This document shows positions 16,025 through 24,653 of a DNA stretch of 41,666 nucleotides, piece after piece (within the stretch, counting starts at the first letter, position 1; the number at the start of each line of letters is the position of its first letter). The notes beneath the pieces were generated by a model, which saw nothing but the letters and a program-made list of their open reading frames with translations, had not been told where the DNA came from and did no database searches. Source of the stretch: Saprospiraceae bacterium (GTDB lineage: Bacteria; Bacteroidota; Bacteroidia; Chitinophagales; Saprospiraceae); NCBI GenBank assembly GCA_020631105.1, contig JAHDHW010000026.1, forward strand, positions 1 through 41,666, given 5' to 3'. A program made the translations under genes and the position numbers.

Positions 16025-17284
16025 TTAACGGAAAGATTGCCTGGCATCTGACAGATAGTTAATTGAATTGGAGGAATGAAGCATTCCTTTTAGTGAGAGT
16101 AGTTCTAAGTAGCGAAAACAAGCAGCCTCTTCCAGTCGTCGAACATCTCTTTCTTGCTTGAGCATAATTGACTGCAACTGCAAGAGTGTTAGTGGCGAAA
16201 CACCTGATGTCTTTTTATATTTCTCTAAAGTATCGGCGTATTTGCTCGTCTCAATTTGCGCTTTCAATAGCTGATAGGCTTGCCAGATTTGATCAAATTT
16301 TTGATAAGCTTTCTTTACATCTTCTTCCCACTCCAGGATCAATAAAGAAAGTTGAAATACTTCATCTGCTCGTTCTAATTGAGCTTCATTAATTTCTACA
16401 CGATTATTTGATTTAGTAGGAATCATAAATCCAAGTCCAAACGAAAATTCTCTTGCAAAGGATAAGTTGTCCCGTCCTGCATACTTCGCTTGAGCAAATT
16501 CTAAAATACGCCGACTTTCGGCACGCTCCATTTCATATTCTAACTGTGCAGCATTCACCTCTAACTCCTGCATAGCGATCTCCGTTATCTGAGCAGTATC
16601 CGCCATTACTTCTTCTAAAACAGACCTCATCGTTTCTAAACTGATCCAGCCTTCTTTTTCCAACTCAAGACTTGAGACTTCTGTAATATCCGGTAGTAAG
16701 TTTTCAATAATAACCTCTCGCTGTAATTGCAATTGCAATTGTTCTTGAGCTAGTTCTTGCAAATCTTCCTCAACTTTTAATAAAGAGGTAATATCTAGCT
16801 GAGGTGCATTCACAGCATTTTTTTGATAGACCGTTCGCTGGTCTTCGAGAATAATCTTTTTGTCGGCCAATGCCGAAATAGCGGCATCGAGGTAATACCA
16901 TTCTGCCAAATATTCGTACCGATCTATTTGTTCTTGTTCATCTAACAACCTTGTTTTTAGCTCATAATGCTGCAGATTATTATTGGTAATTCGATCTTGC
17001 ACCCTTCGGCTTTCGCGGGAATTAAAACGCATTCTAAAGAGATATTCCTGCCGCCCCAGTTCCATTTCATCGCTTTCGGTACGCAGTTCTATTTCTTCAA
17101 CAAAAGGCATGGATTGATTTTCGGTTTGAAGAAAATCAATGTTCTTTTGAAGCAAAGCTCGAGATACAGATGATCGGTTCGCCTTCAATATATCCTCCGG
17201 AGTTACCCGTTGCTGCGCGTGCAAATCAGCGAATAAAAGAAAGAAACCAAGAAAAGTAAACAGGTAAGATATCCGGTAATACAT
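16025..17284 (-). CDS. TolC-family outer-membrane efflux-type protein
   Basis: A 419-residue protein with a signal peptide (about 1-24, ending LHAQ). The rest is almost entirely long, heptad-like, Q/E/L-rich helices (for example LQELAQEQLQLQLQREV) interrupted by short segments, as in TolC-type outer-membrane channel protomers. The late helix GVSPLTLLQLQSIMLKQERD resembles the conserved TolC C-terminal helix. It lacks some family conservation, so it is a divergent member. It starts 8 nt after the stop of the HlyD-type adaptor gene, a tight operon link. Confidence 0.8.
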   Translation of the reverse strand: MYYRISYLFTFLGFFLLFADLHAQQRVTPEDILKANRSSVSRALLQKNIDFLQTENQSMPFVEEIELRTESDEMELGRQEYLFRMRFNSRESRRVQDRITNNNLQHYELKTRLLDEQEQIDRYEYLAEWYYLDAAISALADKKIILEDQRTVYQKNAVNAPQLDITSLLKVEEDLQELAQEQLQLQLQREVIIENLLPDITEVSSLELEKEGWISLETMRSVLEEVMADTAQITEIAMQELEVNAAQLEYEMERAESRRILEFAQAKYAGRDNLSFAREFSFGLGFMIPTKSNNRVEINEAQLERADEVFQLSLLILEWEEDVKKAYQKFDQIWQAYQLLKAQIETSKYADTLEKYKKTSGVSPLTLLQLQSIMLKQERDVRRLEEAACFRYLELLSLKGMLHSSNSINYLSDARQSFR

Positions 17285-17292
17285 TTGCCGTA

Positions 17293-18393
17293 TTAATTAT
17301 CCAATCGAACAGTTGATTCTATTTTTTTCTCCCGCTTTTTATCAGTTTGCCCAAAAACAGTAAACCAGGAAGCGAGTGAATTATCTGATTCCCAATTATT
17401 AGAATTAAGCATTACTTTTTCTTTTTGCAAAAACGGATTCTGCCGGGGAATTCTGATCAGGACCTCTCGGCCATAGGTTTTTATCTCGGGCATTTTCCTT
17501 AGTCGCTCCGGAATTTCTACAATCCTCGAACCTAATCCAATCACCACTCCTTCTATGGTTTGCTCCGGATGCAAAGTTGACGAAACCATGAGGCTATCTC
17601 CTTCCTGTACTTGCAAAATCAAACTTTCATGTACATATCCTTTCACCAATGTTGGCCGACGTTCATAGAAATTGATCAGGGTCGAAAAAGATGAAATATT
17701 CTCCCCTTCCTTGCAAAGAATGTTACCAATGATCCCATCCGTCGGTGCCAGGATAGCTAGCTTCTGCTGCTCTTTTTCATAAAAATCAATTTCGTTTTGA
17801 ATACGCTCCTGTAACAACTTAGTTGGTGTGCGGAGTGCCCGTAACTCATTCTGCAATTGATTAATTTCCAAATTAATCGGATCTGAAACCAATTGAATTT
17901 GTTGCTGAAGACTCGCTATTTTCAACAAAGCAGGATTTGCGGTCGAATCAACCGTCGTTCCTTTGAAGCTTTGCAAATCCTCCAGTAATTTTTTGTTGTA
18001 TTCCATAGTCGCTTCGAGGCGCTGAATCTCCGCTTCCAGCTCCGCAACCTTGGTAGAACGCCGCAACTTCAACTGGCTAATCCGGTCCATAATTGTTTGC
18101 TGCTGCTGACGATTCTCGACCTCCAGTTGAACCAAATCAGTATTCGCATTATCAATCTTAAAGTCAATAGCATCTTGCTTCACTTCCATCAATAGTGCTC
18201 CCTTGGTAACAGCCTGCCCTGGGGTAACCAAAATCTTAGATACCAGTACTGGCTTATCATGGTTAAGCTCTGTTTCTTTATTCTCCGCAAACCCATAAAA
18301 AAAAGCGGATGATTGGTTGAAACCAACATTCATCTTGTACAAAAAGTAGCACAAAGGAATAGCAAGAAAGTATAAAATATTAATACGTTTCAT
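17293..18393 (-). CDS. HlyD-family periplasmic adaptor (membrane fusion protein)
   Basis: A 366-residue adaptor. An N-terminal membrane anchor (about 5-20) is followed by the first half of a biotinyl-lipoyl domain (about 48-75, KILVTPGQAVTKGALLMEV), a long alpha-helical coiled-coil hairpin (about 78-215), the second lipoyl half (LAILAPTDGIIGNILCKEGE, about 218-245) and a beta-barrel domain (VKGYVHESLILQVQEGDSL). Such proteins link an inner-membrane transporter to a TolC channel. Here the downstream gene is TolC-like (8 nt apart), but no ABC, RND or MFS pump is nearby. The only inner-membrane partner in the cluster is the DUF4956 protein encoded 17 nt upstream. Confidence 0.9.
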   Translation of the reverse strand: MKRINILYFLAIPLCYFLYKMNVGFNQSSAFFYGFAENKETELNHDKPVLVSKILVTPGQAVTKGALLMEVKQDAIDFKIDNANTDLVQLEVENRQQQQTIMDRISQLKLRRSTKVAELEAEIQRLEATMEYNKKLLEDLQSFKGTTVDSTANPALLKIASLQQQIQLVSDPINLEINQLQNELRALRTPTKLLQERIQNEIDFYEKEQQKLAILAPTDGIIGNILCKEGENISSFSTLINFYERRPTLVKGYVHESLILQVQEGDSLMVSSTLHPEQTIEGVVIGLGSRIVEIPERLRKMPEIKTYGREVLIRIPRQNPFLQKEKVMLNSNNWESDNSLASWFTVFGQTDKKREKKIESTVRLDN

Positions 18394-18410
18394 ATTCTGT
18401 ATACCTTAGC

Positions 18411-19106
18411 TTAAATTTGTGGGTTAGCATTATTTTGAAAAAGAAGGCTTAACACTTTAAGTGCTTCGAATGTCTTTAGCTCAGACACCAAATGTCCTCC
18501 CCTCGAAGAATCCTTTAATTTTATTCGGTACTCATAGAGTAAAATATTTTCCTTTTTCTCACTTGGAAAAACTTTATAACTCACCAGCACATAACTTTTG
18601 CAATACGTACTCAATAATTTCTCCAACTCTGGAAACTCATCATAGTCTCTAGGCACTTCGATCCGCAAGGTACCTACCAATGATTTCTTGGGGCTAAAAG
18701 GTGACAAACGCAATAAGAAGGCTGTGAGGCAAAAGCTCACTGTCCCGACAATCGCAATCGTAAAACCAAATACACCACAAGCTATTCCCGCAGCAATTGC
18801 CCCAAACATAAAAACAATATTCCTGGGATTACGAACAGTTGTTCGAAATCGAATAATTGATAAAGCACCCAGCATCCCAAGTCCTCTGGCAACACTATCT
18901 CCTATCGCTTGAATAATCATCGCCGCAACGATTGTAATTAGAATAATTGCCTGTAGAAAATGATTAGGTCGATCTACTCCCCGGGTGGTTTTTTCGTAGG
19001 TAAACGCAATTAGTATCCCCAGCGCTAAAGCACAAAGCACGGTAAACAAAATCGCAACGAATGTTGGATTATCTGAATTATATTGTAGTGACGAAAGGTC
19101 AAACAT
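18411..19106 (-). CDS. DUF4956 family integral membrane protein
   Basis: A 231-residue protein if translation begins at the ATG at 19106 (MFDLSSLQYN); the frame stays open upstream to an ATG at 19250, adding 48 residues with no membrane or family features, so the shorter start is preferred. Four hydrophobic segments lie at about 12-35, 50-66, 97-114 and 116-133. The diagnostic DUF4956 segment GALSIIRFRTTVRNPRN follows the second, and a roughly 95-residue soluble C-terminal domain ends the protein. DUF4956 genes are known neighbours of VTC-type polyphosphate polymerase and CotH genes in other bacteria. No VTC gene is present here. First gene of the cluster with the HlyD adaptor, TolC and CotH. 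Function unknown. Confidence 0.85.
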   Translation of the reverse strand: MFDLSSLQYNSDNPTFVAILFTVLCALALGILIAFTYEKTTRGVDRPNHFLQAIILITIVAAMIIQAIGDSVARGLGMLGALSIIRFRTTVRNPRNIVFMFGAIAAGIACGVFGFTIAIVGTVSFCLTAFLLRLSPFSPKKSLVGTLRIEVPRDYDEFPELEKLLSTYCKSYVLVSYKVFPSEKKENILLYEYRIKLKDSSRGGHLVSELKTFEALKVLSLLFQNNANPQI

Positions 19107-19525
19107 AGTTACGTCTTGCGTAAAGTTAAAATTAAGAAATTGTAAAGTAAAGATAAAGTCTGGAAGTTCATCTTTATTTATGCTATGTGTTTTGCAAATT
19201 TTGTTTTTAAAAGCTAAAAAGCTTTTGGCAAAGTACATTGTACGCTTCACACGTAAGCGAACTACAGTTAAAAATCACGCTTCAGTAGCTTTAGATGCTT
19301 CATATACTTGTAGTGCTAGCAGTAAAGCTTTGCTAAATCTCTCTTAAAGCGTACCTTTGACCTTGGAATATAATTGAACGAATAAACCTTTTTGGTGTAT
19401 ACCTGTTGTGTGTTTTACCAATTGTAGCCAGCAAGAGTCCTCGTCTAAATATGAAGTTATAATAGATTATTACATATATTTCGAATATTGGACTTTCAAC
19501 AATCTAACAGAATAAATAATACCGT
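19107..19525. other. Divergent intergenic region between DUF4956 and HMG-CoA synthase genes
   Basis: It contains the possible longer 5' extension of the DUF4956 frame (19107-19250), a consensus plus-strand promoter (19329-19359) and a roughly 160-nt leader ahead of the HMG-CoA synthase gene. An AGCTTTA/TAAAGCT inverted repeat (19287-19293, 19323-19329) abuts the -33 box. No clear minus-strand promoter was found. Confidence 0.5.
19329..19359 (+). promoter_or_regulatory. Promoter of the HMG-CoA synthase gene
   Basis: TTTG (19329-19332), a 19-nt spacer, TACCTTTG (19352-19359): a perfect Bacteroidota promoter. A start near 19366 leaves a leader of about 160 nt before the ATG at 19526, longer than those of the other genes here. 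Confidence 0.8.
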
Positions 19526-21070
19526 ATGAATTCAGTAGCTGCTCAAAATGTCGGCATCGACGATATGGCCCTTTATATTCCTAGTCTTTATTTACCGATC
19601 GAAACCTTAGCTCAGGAGCGGGGTATTCCGTTCGAAAAACTAAACAAAGGCTTAGGTTTGGATAAAATGGCTATTCCTGACGTACATGAAGACGCTGCTA
19701 CAATGGCTGCAAATGTAGTATCCGAACTTATCGAAAGAAATAAACTTGACCCAAGATCTATCGGAAGAATATACCTTGGTACAGAATCTGCCCTGGACGG
19801 TGCAAAACCTACTGCCACTTATGTTTTGGAGATGCTACGTCGCAAATACAAAGCGGACTACGGCGTGGACTGCTTGCAAAATTGCGATGTTGTAGATTTG
19901 ACTTTTGCCTGTGTGGGAGGTGTCGATGCATTACATAACACCCTGGATTGGGTACGAAATAAAGAGGGTCGAATCGGAATTGTGGTTTGTTCTGACTTTG
20001 CAAAATATGAATTAGCATCTACTGGCGAATATACTCAGGGTGCAGGAGCCATCGGAATGATTGTCAGACATAACCCTCGTCTACTCCGTATCGATGATAA
20101 CTTTGGTATCGCCACACAGGGAGTCCATGACTTCTTTAAACCTAAGCGAACATTTGATAAGCGAAGCGTAGTCGAAGAAGTCCTCAAGCTGGCAGGCATG
20201 GAACACCTTAATGCAGAAGAGATTTTGTCTAAACTTCCGGAAAGCCTGCAAGTCTCTGGTATTCTCGATGATAATGATTCCAAACTTGCGCTACATAAAG
20301 ACACGCCTATTTTTGATGGTCCCTACTCTAATCAAACTTACCAAAATAGAATTCGAGAAGCTTTTGAAGATTTTCGGCGACAACAGATCGAAGCCAATAA
20401 TCTTTCAGAGCAAGAGCCTTTACTGAGACGATGGGAACGATTAATTTTCCATCTGCCATATGCAGCACATGGTCGAAGGATTGCTTCTGAAATATATATG
20501 ATAGAACTAAAGCACAGAGGAGAATGGAGTGACTTCGCAAAAAAATACGAGCTTCAGGAACCACAAGCCGAAGATTTCGAAGACAAAGCTGCCTTTGATA
20601 AAGCTTATGGCTCCTTCTTAAGAGCGGTAACAAAAACGGATGCTTATCGACAATTTTCCAAAGAAAAATTACACAAAGCAGAAGCGACTTCTAGTCAAGT
20701 CGGCAATATGTACGCTTGTTCTATCTTTCTTGCATTGATGGGAACACTCGAAGCCGACTATCTTGAAGACACTAACTTAAATGGTAAATCCTTTGGCTGT
20801 CTTGGCTACGGAAGCGGTTCGAAATCAAAAGTCTTTGAAGTACATATCCAACCAGCATGGAAAACGGTAGTTGCTCAATTTAATATCCAACAAAAACTGG
20901 ATGCTCGAACAGCTATTGATTATCCAACTTATGAATCTCTACACCGAATGACTCAAAAAGAAAGTGTACTGACGCCTACTTCTGAATTCCGATTAGATCG
21001 CATTTCTACAGAAGAGCTGCGCAATGGTGCCCGATATTACAGTTGGGCCACTTCTGAAGTAAAAGTTTAA
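19526..21070 (+). CDS. Hydroxymethylglutaryl-CoA synthase
   Basis: Condenses acetyl-CoA with acetoacetyl-CoA to HMG-CoA, the committed entry to the mevalonate route to isoprenoids. The 514-residue protein has thiolase-fold features: E87 in IYLGTESALDGAKP, acyl-accepting C129 in DLTFACVGGVDA, H309 in FHLPYAAHGRR, and the GYGSGSKSKVFEV segment near the C-terminus. It is longer than the roughly 390-residue enzymes of Gram-positive cocci, with an extended region around 205-300. The gene would usually be called mvaS. A consensus promoter lies upstream; the decarboxylase gene follows after 67 nt on the same strand. No other mevalonate gene is present in the window. Confidence 0.93.
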   Translation: MNSVAAQNVGIDDMALYIPSLYLPIETLAQERGIPFEKLNKGLGLDKMAIPDVHEDAATMAANVVSELIERNKLDPRSIGRIYLGTESALDGAKPTATYVLEMLRRKYKADYGVDCLQNCDVVDLTFACVGGVDALHNTLDWVRNKEGRIGIVVCSDFAKYELASTGEYTQGAGAIGMIVRHNPRLLRIDDNFGIATQGVHDFFKPKRTFDKRSVVEEVLKLAGMEHLNAEEILSKLPESLQVSGILDDNDSKLALHKDTPIFDGPYSNQTYQNRIREAFEDFRRQQIEANNLSEQEPLLRRWERLIFHLPYAAHGRRIASEIYMIELKHRGEWSDFAKKYELQEPQAEDFEDKAAFDKAYGSFLRAVTKTDAYRQFSKEKLHKAEATSSQVGNMYACSIFLALMGTLEADYLEDTNLNGKSFGCLGYGSGSKSKVFEVHIQPAWKTVVAQFNIQQKLDARTAIDYPTYESLHRMTQKESVLTPTSEFRLDRISTEELRNGARYYSWATSEVKV

Positions 21071-21137
21071 GATTCTACCGATTCACTTTATTGTTTTTTC
21101 GAAGAACTAAATTTATAAGCTTTTGTACCTTGCAGGT

Positions 21138-22580
21138 ATGAATGCAGAAGAATTTAGAAGTCATGCTCATCGCTTAGTCGACTGGATGGCAGACTATATG
21201 ACCAATGTCGAAAAATATCCGGTAAAATCACAAGTAAACCCTGGTGACATTTTCCAGCAAATCCCTGAGTCAGCTCCTGAATCCAGTGAATCTATGGAGC
21301 AAATTTTTCAGGATTTCGAAAAGATCATTATGCCAGGTATTACGCACTGGCAAAGTCCAAACTACTACGCTTACTTCACTGCTAACACCAGCCCACCTTC
21401 TATCCTCGCAGAAATGCTGACTTCGACCATCGCTGCCCAATGTATGAAATGGGAAACCTCCCCGGCTGCAGCAGAGTTAGAAGAACGCGTAATGAATTGG
21501 CTACGTGATGCAATGGGTATTCCAAGCAATTGGGTCGGTGTGATTCAGGATACCGCCTCTACCGCTACCCTCGCGGCCATCGTTTCAGCGCGGGAACGAT
21601 CAGCGAATTATCAAATAAACGAAAGCGGTTACGAAGGTTACACCAACTTTCGGGTGTACTGTTCTTCGCAGACGCATTCCTCCATTGAGAAAGGCGCTAA
21701 AATCGCAGGAATCGGAAGAAAAAATGTGGTAAAGGTTGCGGTAGATGAATCCTTAGCTATGCAACCCGAAGCACTAGAAAAAGCTATTCAAAAAGACATC
21801 GCCGCTGGCCTAAAACCACTCTGTGTGATCTCAGCTACCGGCACTACCGGCACCACTGCCATGGATCCGTTGTCTCCAATTGCTGACATTTGTGAACGCT
21901 ATAATATCTGGCTCCATGTAGATGCCGCTTATGCAGGTTCTGCTATGCTCCTGCCAGAATATCAACATTATTTAGAAGGAATTGAAAAGGCCGATAGCTA
22001 CGTTTTCAATCCGCATAAATGGCTCTTCACTAATTTCGATTGTACTGCATATTTTGTTAAAGACCAGAAGGCATTGTTGCGCACTTTCGAGATTCTCCCA
22101 GAGTATCTAAAAACAAAAACGGATGGTCAGGTTAATAATTATTGCGACTGGGGTATTCCATTAGGTCGACGATTCAGGGCATTAAAACTTTGGTTTGTAT
22201 TGCGTTCCTATGGCCTGGAAGGCATTCGCAAAAAATTGCGTCATCATATCGAAATTACCAAATGGCTCGAGCAACAAATCCTGGATCATAATCATTATTC
22301 GCTGACGGCTCCGCGATCGCTGAATTTGGTTTGCTTCCACTACGTTCCGCGTCAAGGCGCTGACAAAGACCTGGTTAACACTATTAATGAAACCTTACTC
22401 CATCGCATCAATGCTACCGGAAAAGCCTATCTTACTCATACAAAAGTTGATGGTTGGTATACTCTACGTATGGTCGTTGCGCAAACGAATGTTGAACAAA
22501 GGCATGTAGAACAAACTTGGGAATTGATCCAAAAACTAGCACCGGAAATCTCAAGGGAATTAGATACACAAACGTCCTAA
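21138..22580 (+). CDS. PLP-dependent group II decarboxylase (aromatic amino acid decarboxylase-like)
   Basis: A 480-residue fold-type I PLP enzyme of the aromatic-L-amino-acid/glutamate decarboxylase family. The start chosen is the ATG at 21138 (MNAEEFRSHAHRLVDWMADY); an upstream TTG at 21123 would add only five residues. Hallmarks: HWQSPNYYAYF near the N-terminus, the GTTGTTAMDPL segment, LHVDAAYAGSAML, and the PLP lysine K294 in NPHKWLF. It resembles tyrosine/tryptophan/DOPA decarboxylases more than GadB, but the substrate cannot be fixed from sequence. It is probably cytosolic. It follows HMG-CoA synthase by 67 nt and precedes the lipoprotein gene by 10 nt. Confidence 0.92.
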   Translation: MNAEEFRSHAHRLVDWMADYMTNVEKYPVKSQVNPGDIFQQIPESAPESSESMEQIFQDFEKIIMPGITHWQSPNYYAYFTANTSPPSILAEMLTSTIAAQCMKWETSPAAAELEERVMNWLRDAMGIPSNWVGVIQDTASTATLAAIVSARERSANYQINESGYEGYTNFRVYCSSQTHSSIEKGAKIAGIGRKNVVKVAVDESLAMQPEALEKAIQKDIAAGLKPLCVISATGTTGTTAMDPLSPIADICERYNIWLHVDAAYAGSAMLLPEYQHYLEGIEKADSYVFNPHKWLFTNFDCTAYFVKDQKALLRTFEILPEYLKTKTDGQVNNYCDWGIPLGRRFRALKLWFVLRSYGLEGIRKKLRHHIEITKWLEQQILDHNHYSLTAPRSLNLVCFHYVPRQGADKDLVNTINETLLHRINATGKAYLTHTKVDGWYTLRMVVAQTNVEQRHVEQTWELIQKLAPEISRELDTQTS

Positions 22581-22590
22581 ATATTATCTT

Positions 22591-22962
22591 ATGAAAAATA
22601 TGAAGTACCTCTTTTTTCTGTCTTTATTTATCACAATCGCTTCCTGTGCCAGCTTGATGAATTCAACGAAAGATACCGGAGCGGTAAAGGATAAAACATT
22701 CAAAGGAATGTTCACTTATATGGCGGATGCCAATATGTTTTTTCCCTGCGACGGCAGTAAACGAATGCCCGTAGTAATGTCTGGCGAATACTTGACTTTG
22801 GAAAGAAGATATACGGCCTTGTCAAAAGGTAATGGGGAACGTATCTACACTCATCTTGAGGGTTACACAAAAGAGGTACCCGCGATGGAAGGTAATAGCA
22901 AAGAGCTTGCTATCGTCGTCACGAAAGTTATTGAGGTTAACGACGGGAAAAGTTGCGAATAA
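22591..22962 (+). CDS. Small lipoprotein with an NlpE C-terminal-like domain
   Basis: A 123-residue protein with a lipoprotein signal peptide: hydrophobic stretch FFLSLFITIAS followed by lipobox cysteine C19. After a short linker the mature part has FKGMFTYMADANMFFPCDG, MSGEYLTLERRYTAL and a downstream HLEGYTKEVPAMEG. This pattern resembles the domain seen in NlpE-like envelope-stress/copper lipoproteins and related uncharacterised lipoproteins. An alternative ATG lies three codons downstream. The gene starts 10 nt after the decarboxylase stop and is probably co-transcribed. The family link is from pattern memory only. Confidence 0.75.
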   Translation: MKNMKYLFFLSLFITIASCASLMNSTKDTGAVKDKTFKGMFTYMADANMFFPCDGSKRMPVVMSGEYLTLERRYTALSKGNGERIYTHLEGYTKEVPAMEGNSKELAIVVTKVIEVNDGKSCE

Positions 22963-23019
22963 TATATAAGGTCATAAGTATAAGCATACCAATAAATTTT
23001 TAATCGTAGTTTAATTGGA

Positions 23020-24054
23020 TTACATAATCGGGCATTTAACCTTCGTTGCTTTACGATAGTTCTTTTCCATTTTAATCACTTTCACAATAGAAACTTCAGG
23101 TCCTCCTTTTCCACGGCTCGCAGCAGTCCATTGAGAAATATTTACATCATAGGAAAAAGCAACGTGCCATGTTTCGTAATCAAACCTAACGGAAGCAACA
23201 ATCGCATCTGCTCCAGCTAAATCATTTTCAACATGCCATCGAAGCCATGCACCAAAGTATACATAGTATAAAGGCTTGCGTGGTGTGTTATGGTAAGTCT
23301 TAAATCGAGCAAAACTTCCCATGGTAATCTCTTTGTGTGGTCCCTGGTCAACAAAAATAAAGTTTGGCTTAATGTCAAAACCATCCGCCAGCTTCAGGCT
23401 TGCGCCACCGTGAACGGTTAGCTTACGATATAAGATATGCTGACGATCAGCATCATCCCGGTTATCAAAAGAAACGATAGGTTTATTTAAATGAAAAGCA
23501 GAAGCTCCGAGATAAAAAGAGTTATAACGATCTATTCTTTGAAACCAGCCAATCCCTGCTGACATGTCCCAATAATTAATATTGCTTCGTAAGCTTTCAC
23601 TACTTAAGGCAGCGATCTGCTCAAATGCTTCAATCTTTGTATAGTCTACACTATTATTTACCAAGCTATTCTGTACACCAAAAGAAATAAAACTTCGACC
23701 TCTTCTATCAAGTGCTCGCAAGTAAGACATTGCAAAGCCTGCAGATTTTGTTGAAAAGTTAAGATCTCCTGCACGGTCTGAGTATAATTGTAAACCTCCT
23801 GAAAGGAAGTCACGTGATCCAAAACCTTTAAGCTTCATATCCATAGAACCAATTACTGTTTTATAGCCATTCGTAACATCATTCCATTGCGAACGTGCAT
23901 TAGCTATAAAACGCATATCTCCATCGAATAATCCAGTCATAGCCGGATTAAGCAATGTAGGTGACGCATGAACATGCGAAAGGTGAATATCCTGAGCCTT
24001 GAGATTCCAAGCCCCCAATATTAATAGGATTACAAATAGTAGATTCAATTTCAT
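23020..24054 (-). CDS. PorP/SprF family type IX secretion membrane protein
   Basis: A 344-residue outer-membrane beta-barrel-type protein with a signal peptide (about 1-20, ending LKAQ). The mature start DIHLSHVHASPTLLNPAMTG and the following MRFIANARSQW are typical of the PorP/SprF family. Alternating beta strands fill the rest (for example SGGLQLYSDRAGDL). SprF-type proteins are encoded next to, and required by, large T9SS type B substrates such as SprB. The 4746-residue T9SS substrate gene lies immediately upstream on the same strand, with a 599-nt gap. The gene faces the lipoprotein gene across 57 nt without an obvious terminator. Confidence 0.92.
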   Translation of the reverse strand: MKLNLLFVILLILGAWNLKAQDIHLSHVHASPTLLNPAMTGLFDGDMRFIANARSQWNDVTNGYKTVIGSMDMKLKGFGSRDFLSGGLQLYSDRAGDLNFSTKSAGFAMSYLRALDRRGRSFISFGVQNSLVNNSVDYTKIEAFEQIAALSSESLRSNINYWDMSAGIGWFQRIDRYNSFYLGASAFHLNKPIVSFDNRDDADRQHILYRKLTVHGGASLKLADGFDIKPNFIFVDQGPHKEITMGSFARFKTYHNTPRKPLYYVYFGAWLRWHVENDLAGADAIVASVRFDYETWHVAFSYDVNISQWTAASRGKGGPEVSIVKVIKMEKNYRKATKVKCPIM

Positions 24055-24541
24055 GGTTTGGTTGTTAGTCTGGAGGGGTGGGTGTTCGTAAAGTTCTGGC
24101 GGGAGGAAGACGGGGAGTCTAAAGAGGGGTAATAATTATACTAGAATAACAGCAAAAACAACGCCATTACGCCCAAAAATTGGTGTCACAGTACACTTTC
24201 TATTCAATTTTTGTGTTAAAATTCACAAGAATGAACCAATATTTTAAATATGTGACATTGATAAATTTATTATTTCAACATAAGCCTAGCTTTTTAGGCA
24301 AAAACAAAATATTTCTGTGAATTGATCCCGCAGGGCCAGCATTTAGCCCTCTAGTAATCAAAGTCCATTCTGAACTAATATAAGATTCGCATTGACTTAG
24401 AATTATTTAAGAATACATATATATAAGCAAATACAAAGAATGAGATCGCAGGTTGATATGACCTTTGCCATATACTTATACCCTAAAAGTCGTGTCATAC
24501 TTTCTATTCCCTACTTATATACTGTTGAGATAAATAAAATT

Positions 24542-24562
24542 AATGGTAAGAGACTTACCGTT
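24542..24562 (-). terminator. Hairpin downstream of the giant adhesin gene
   Basis: Minus-strand AACGGTAAG-TCT-CTTACCATT, a 9-bp stem with one G-T pair and a 3-nt loop, followed by AATTTTATTTAT. It begins about 90 nt after the adhesin stop codon and could terminate that transcript or lie in the porP leader. Confidence 0.5.
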
Positions 24563-24617
24563 ATAGATGAGATTGGTTTAGTTTTTTGTAATTCAAGGTT
24601 ATACCTTAGTATATAGA

Positions 24618-24646
24618 CAAATGTATTGCCAGCTCTGCGAAACAAA
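24618..24646 (-). promoter_or_regulatory. Possible promoter of porP/sprF
   Basis: Minus-strand TTTG (24646-24643), a 17-nt spacer and TACATTTG (24625-24618), lying right after the adhesin stop codon. It would give porP its own transcript with a leader of about 550 nt. The spacing is short and the hairpin at 24542-24562 is downstream, so this is weak. Confidence 0.3.
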
Positions 24647-24653
24647 TCACTTT

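Larger units (their letters stand above)
24055..24653. other. 599-nt gap between the giant adhesin gene and porP/sprF
   Basis: No supportable ORF. The minus-strand order is: a candidate promoter (24646-24618), a hairpin (24562-24542), a GC-richer hairpin AGGGC/GCCCT (24350-24332) and a GCCTA/TAGGC hairpin near 24299-24282. It could be a long 5' leader of porP/sprF. The stretch just upstream of porP is unusually G-rich on the plus strand (24070-24135). Confidence 0.45.

Noticed and set aside
19107-19250. 48-residue N-terminal extension of the DUF4956 protein
   Set aside because: No signal or membrane features and it precedes a typical start; treated as upstream open frame, though a longer start cannot be excluded.
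19240-19354. 8-bp inverted repeat GTACGCTT / AAGCGTAC about 100 nt apart
   Set aside because: An 8-bp match over a few hundred bases is expected by chance and the spacing is too long for a simple operator.
21123-21137. TTG start for the decarboxylase and a TACCTTGC promoter-like site just before the ATG
   Set aside because: The ATG at 21138 gives the family-typical N-terminus; the promoter-like site lacks one T of the consensus and would leave almost no leader.
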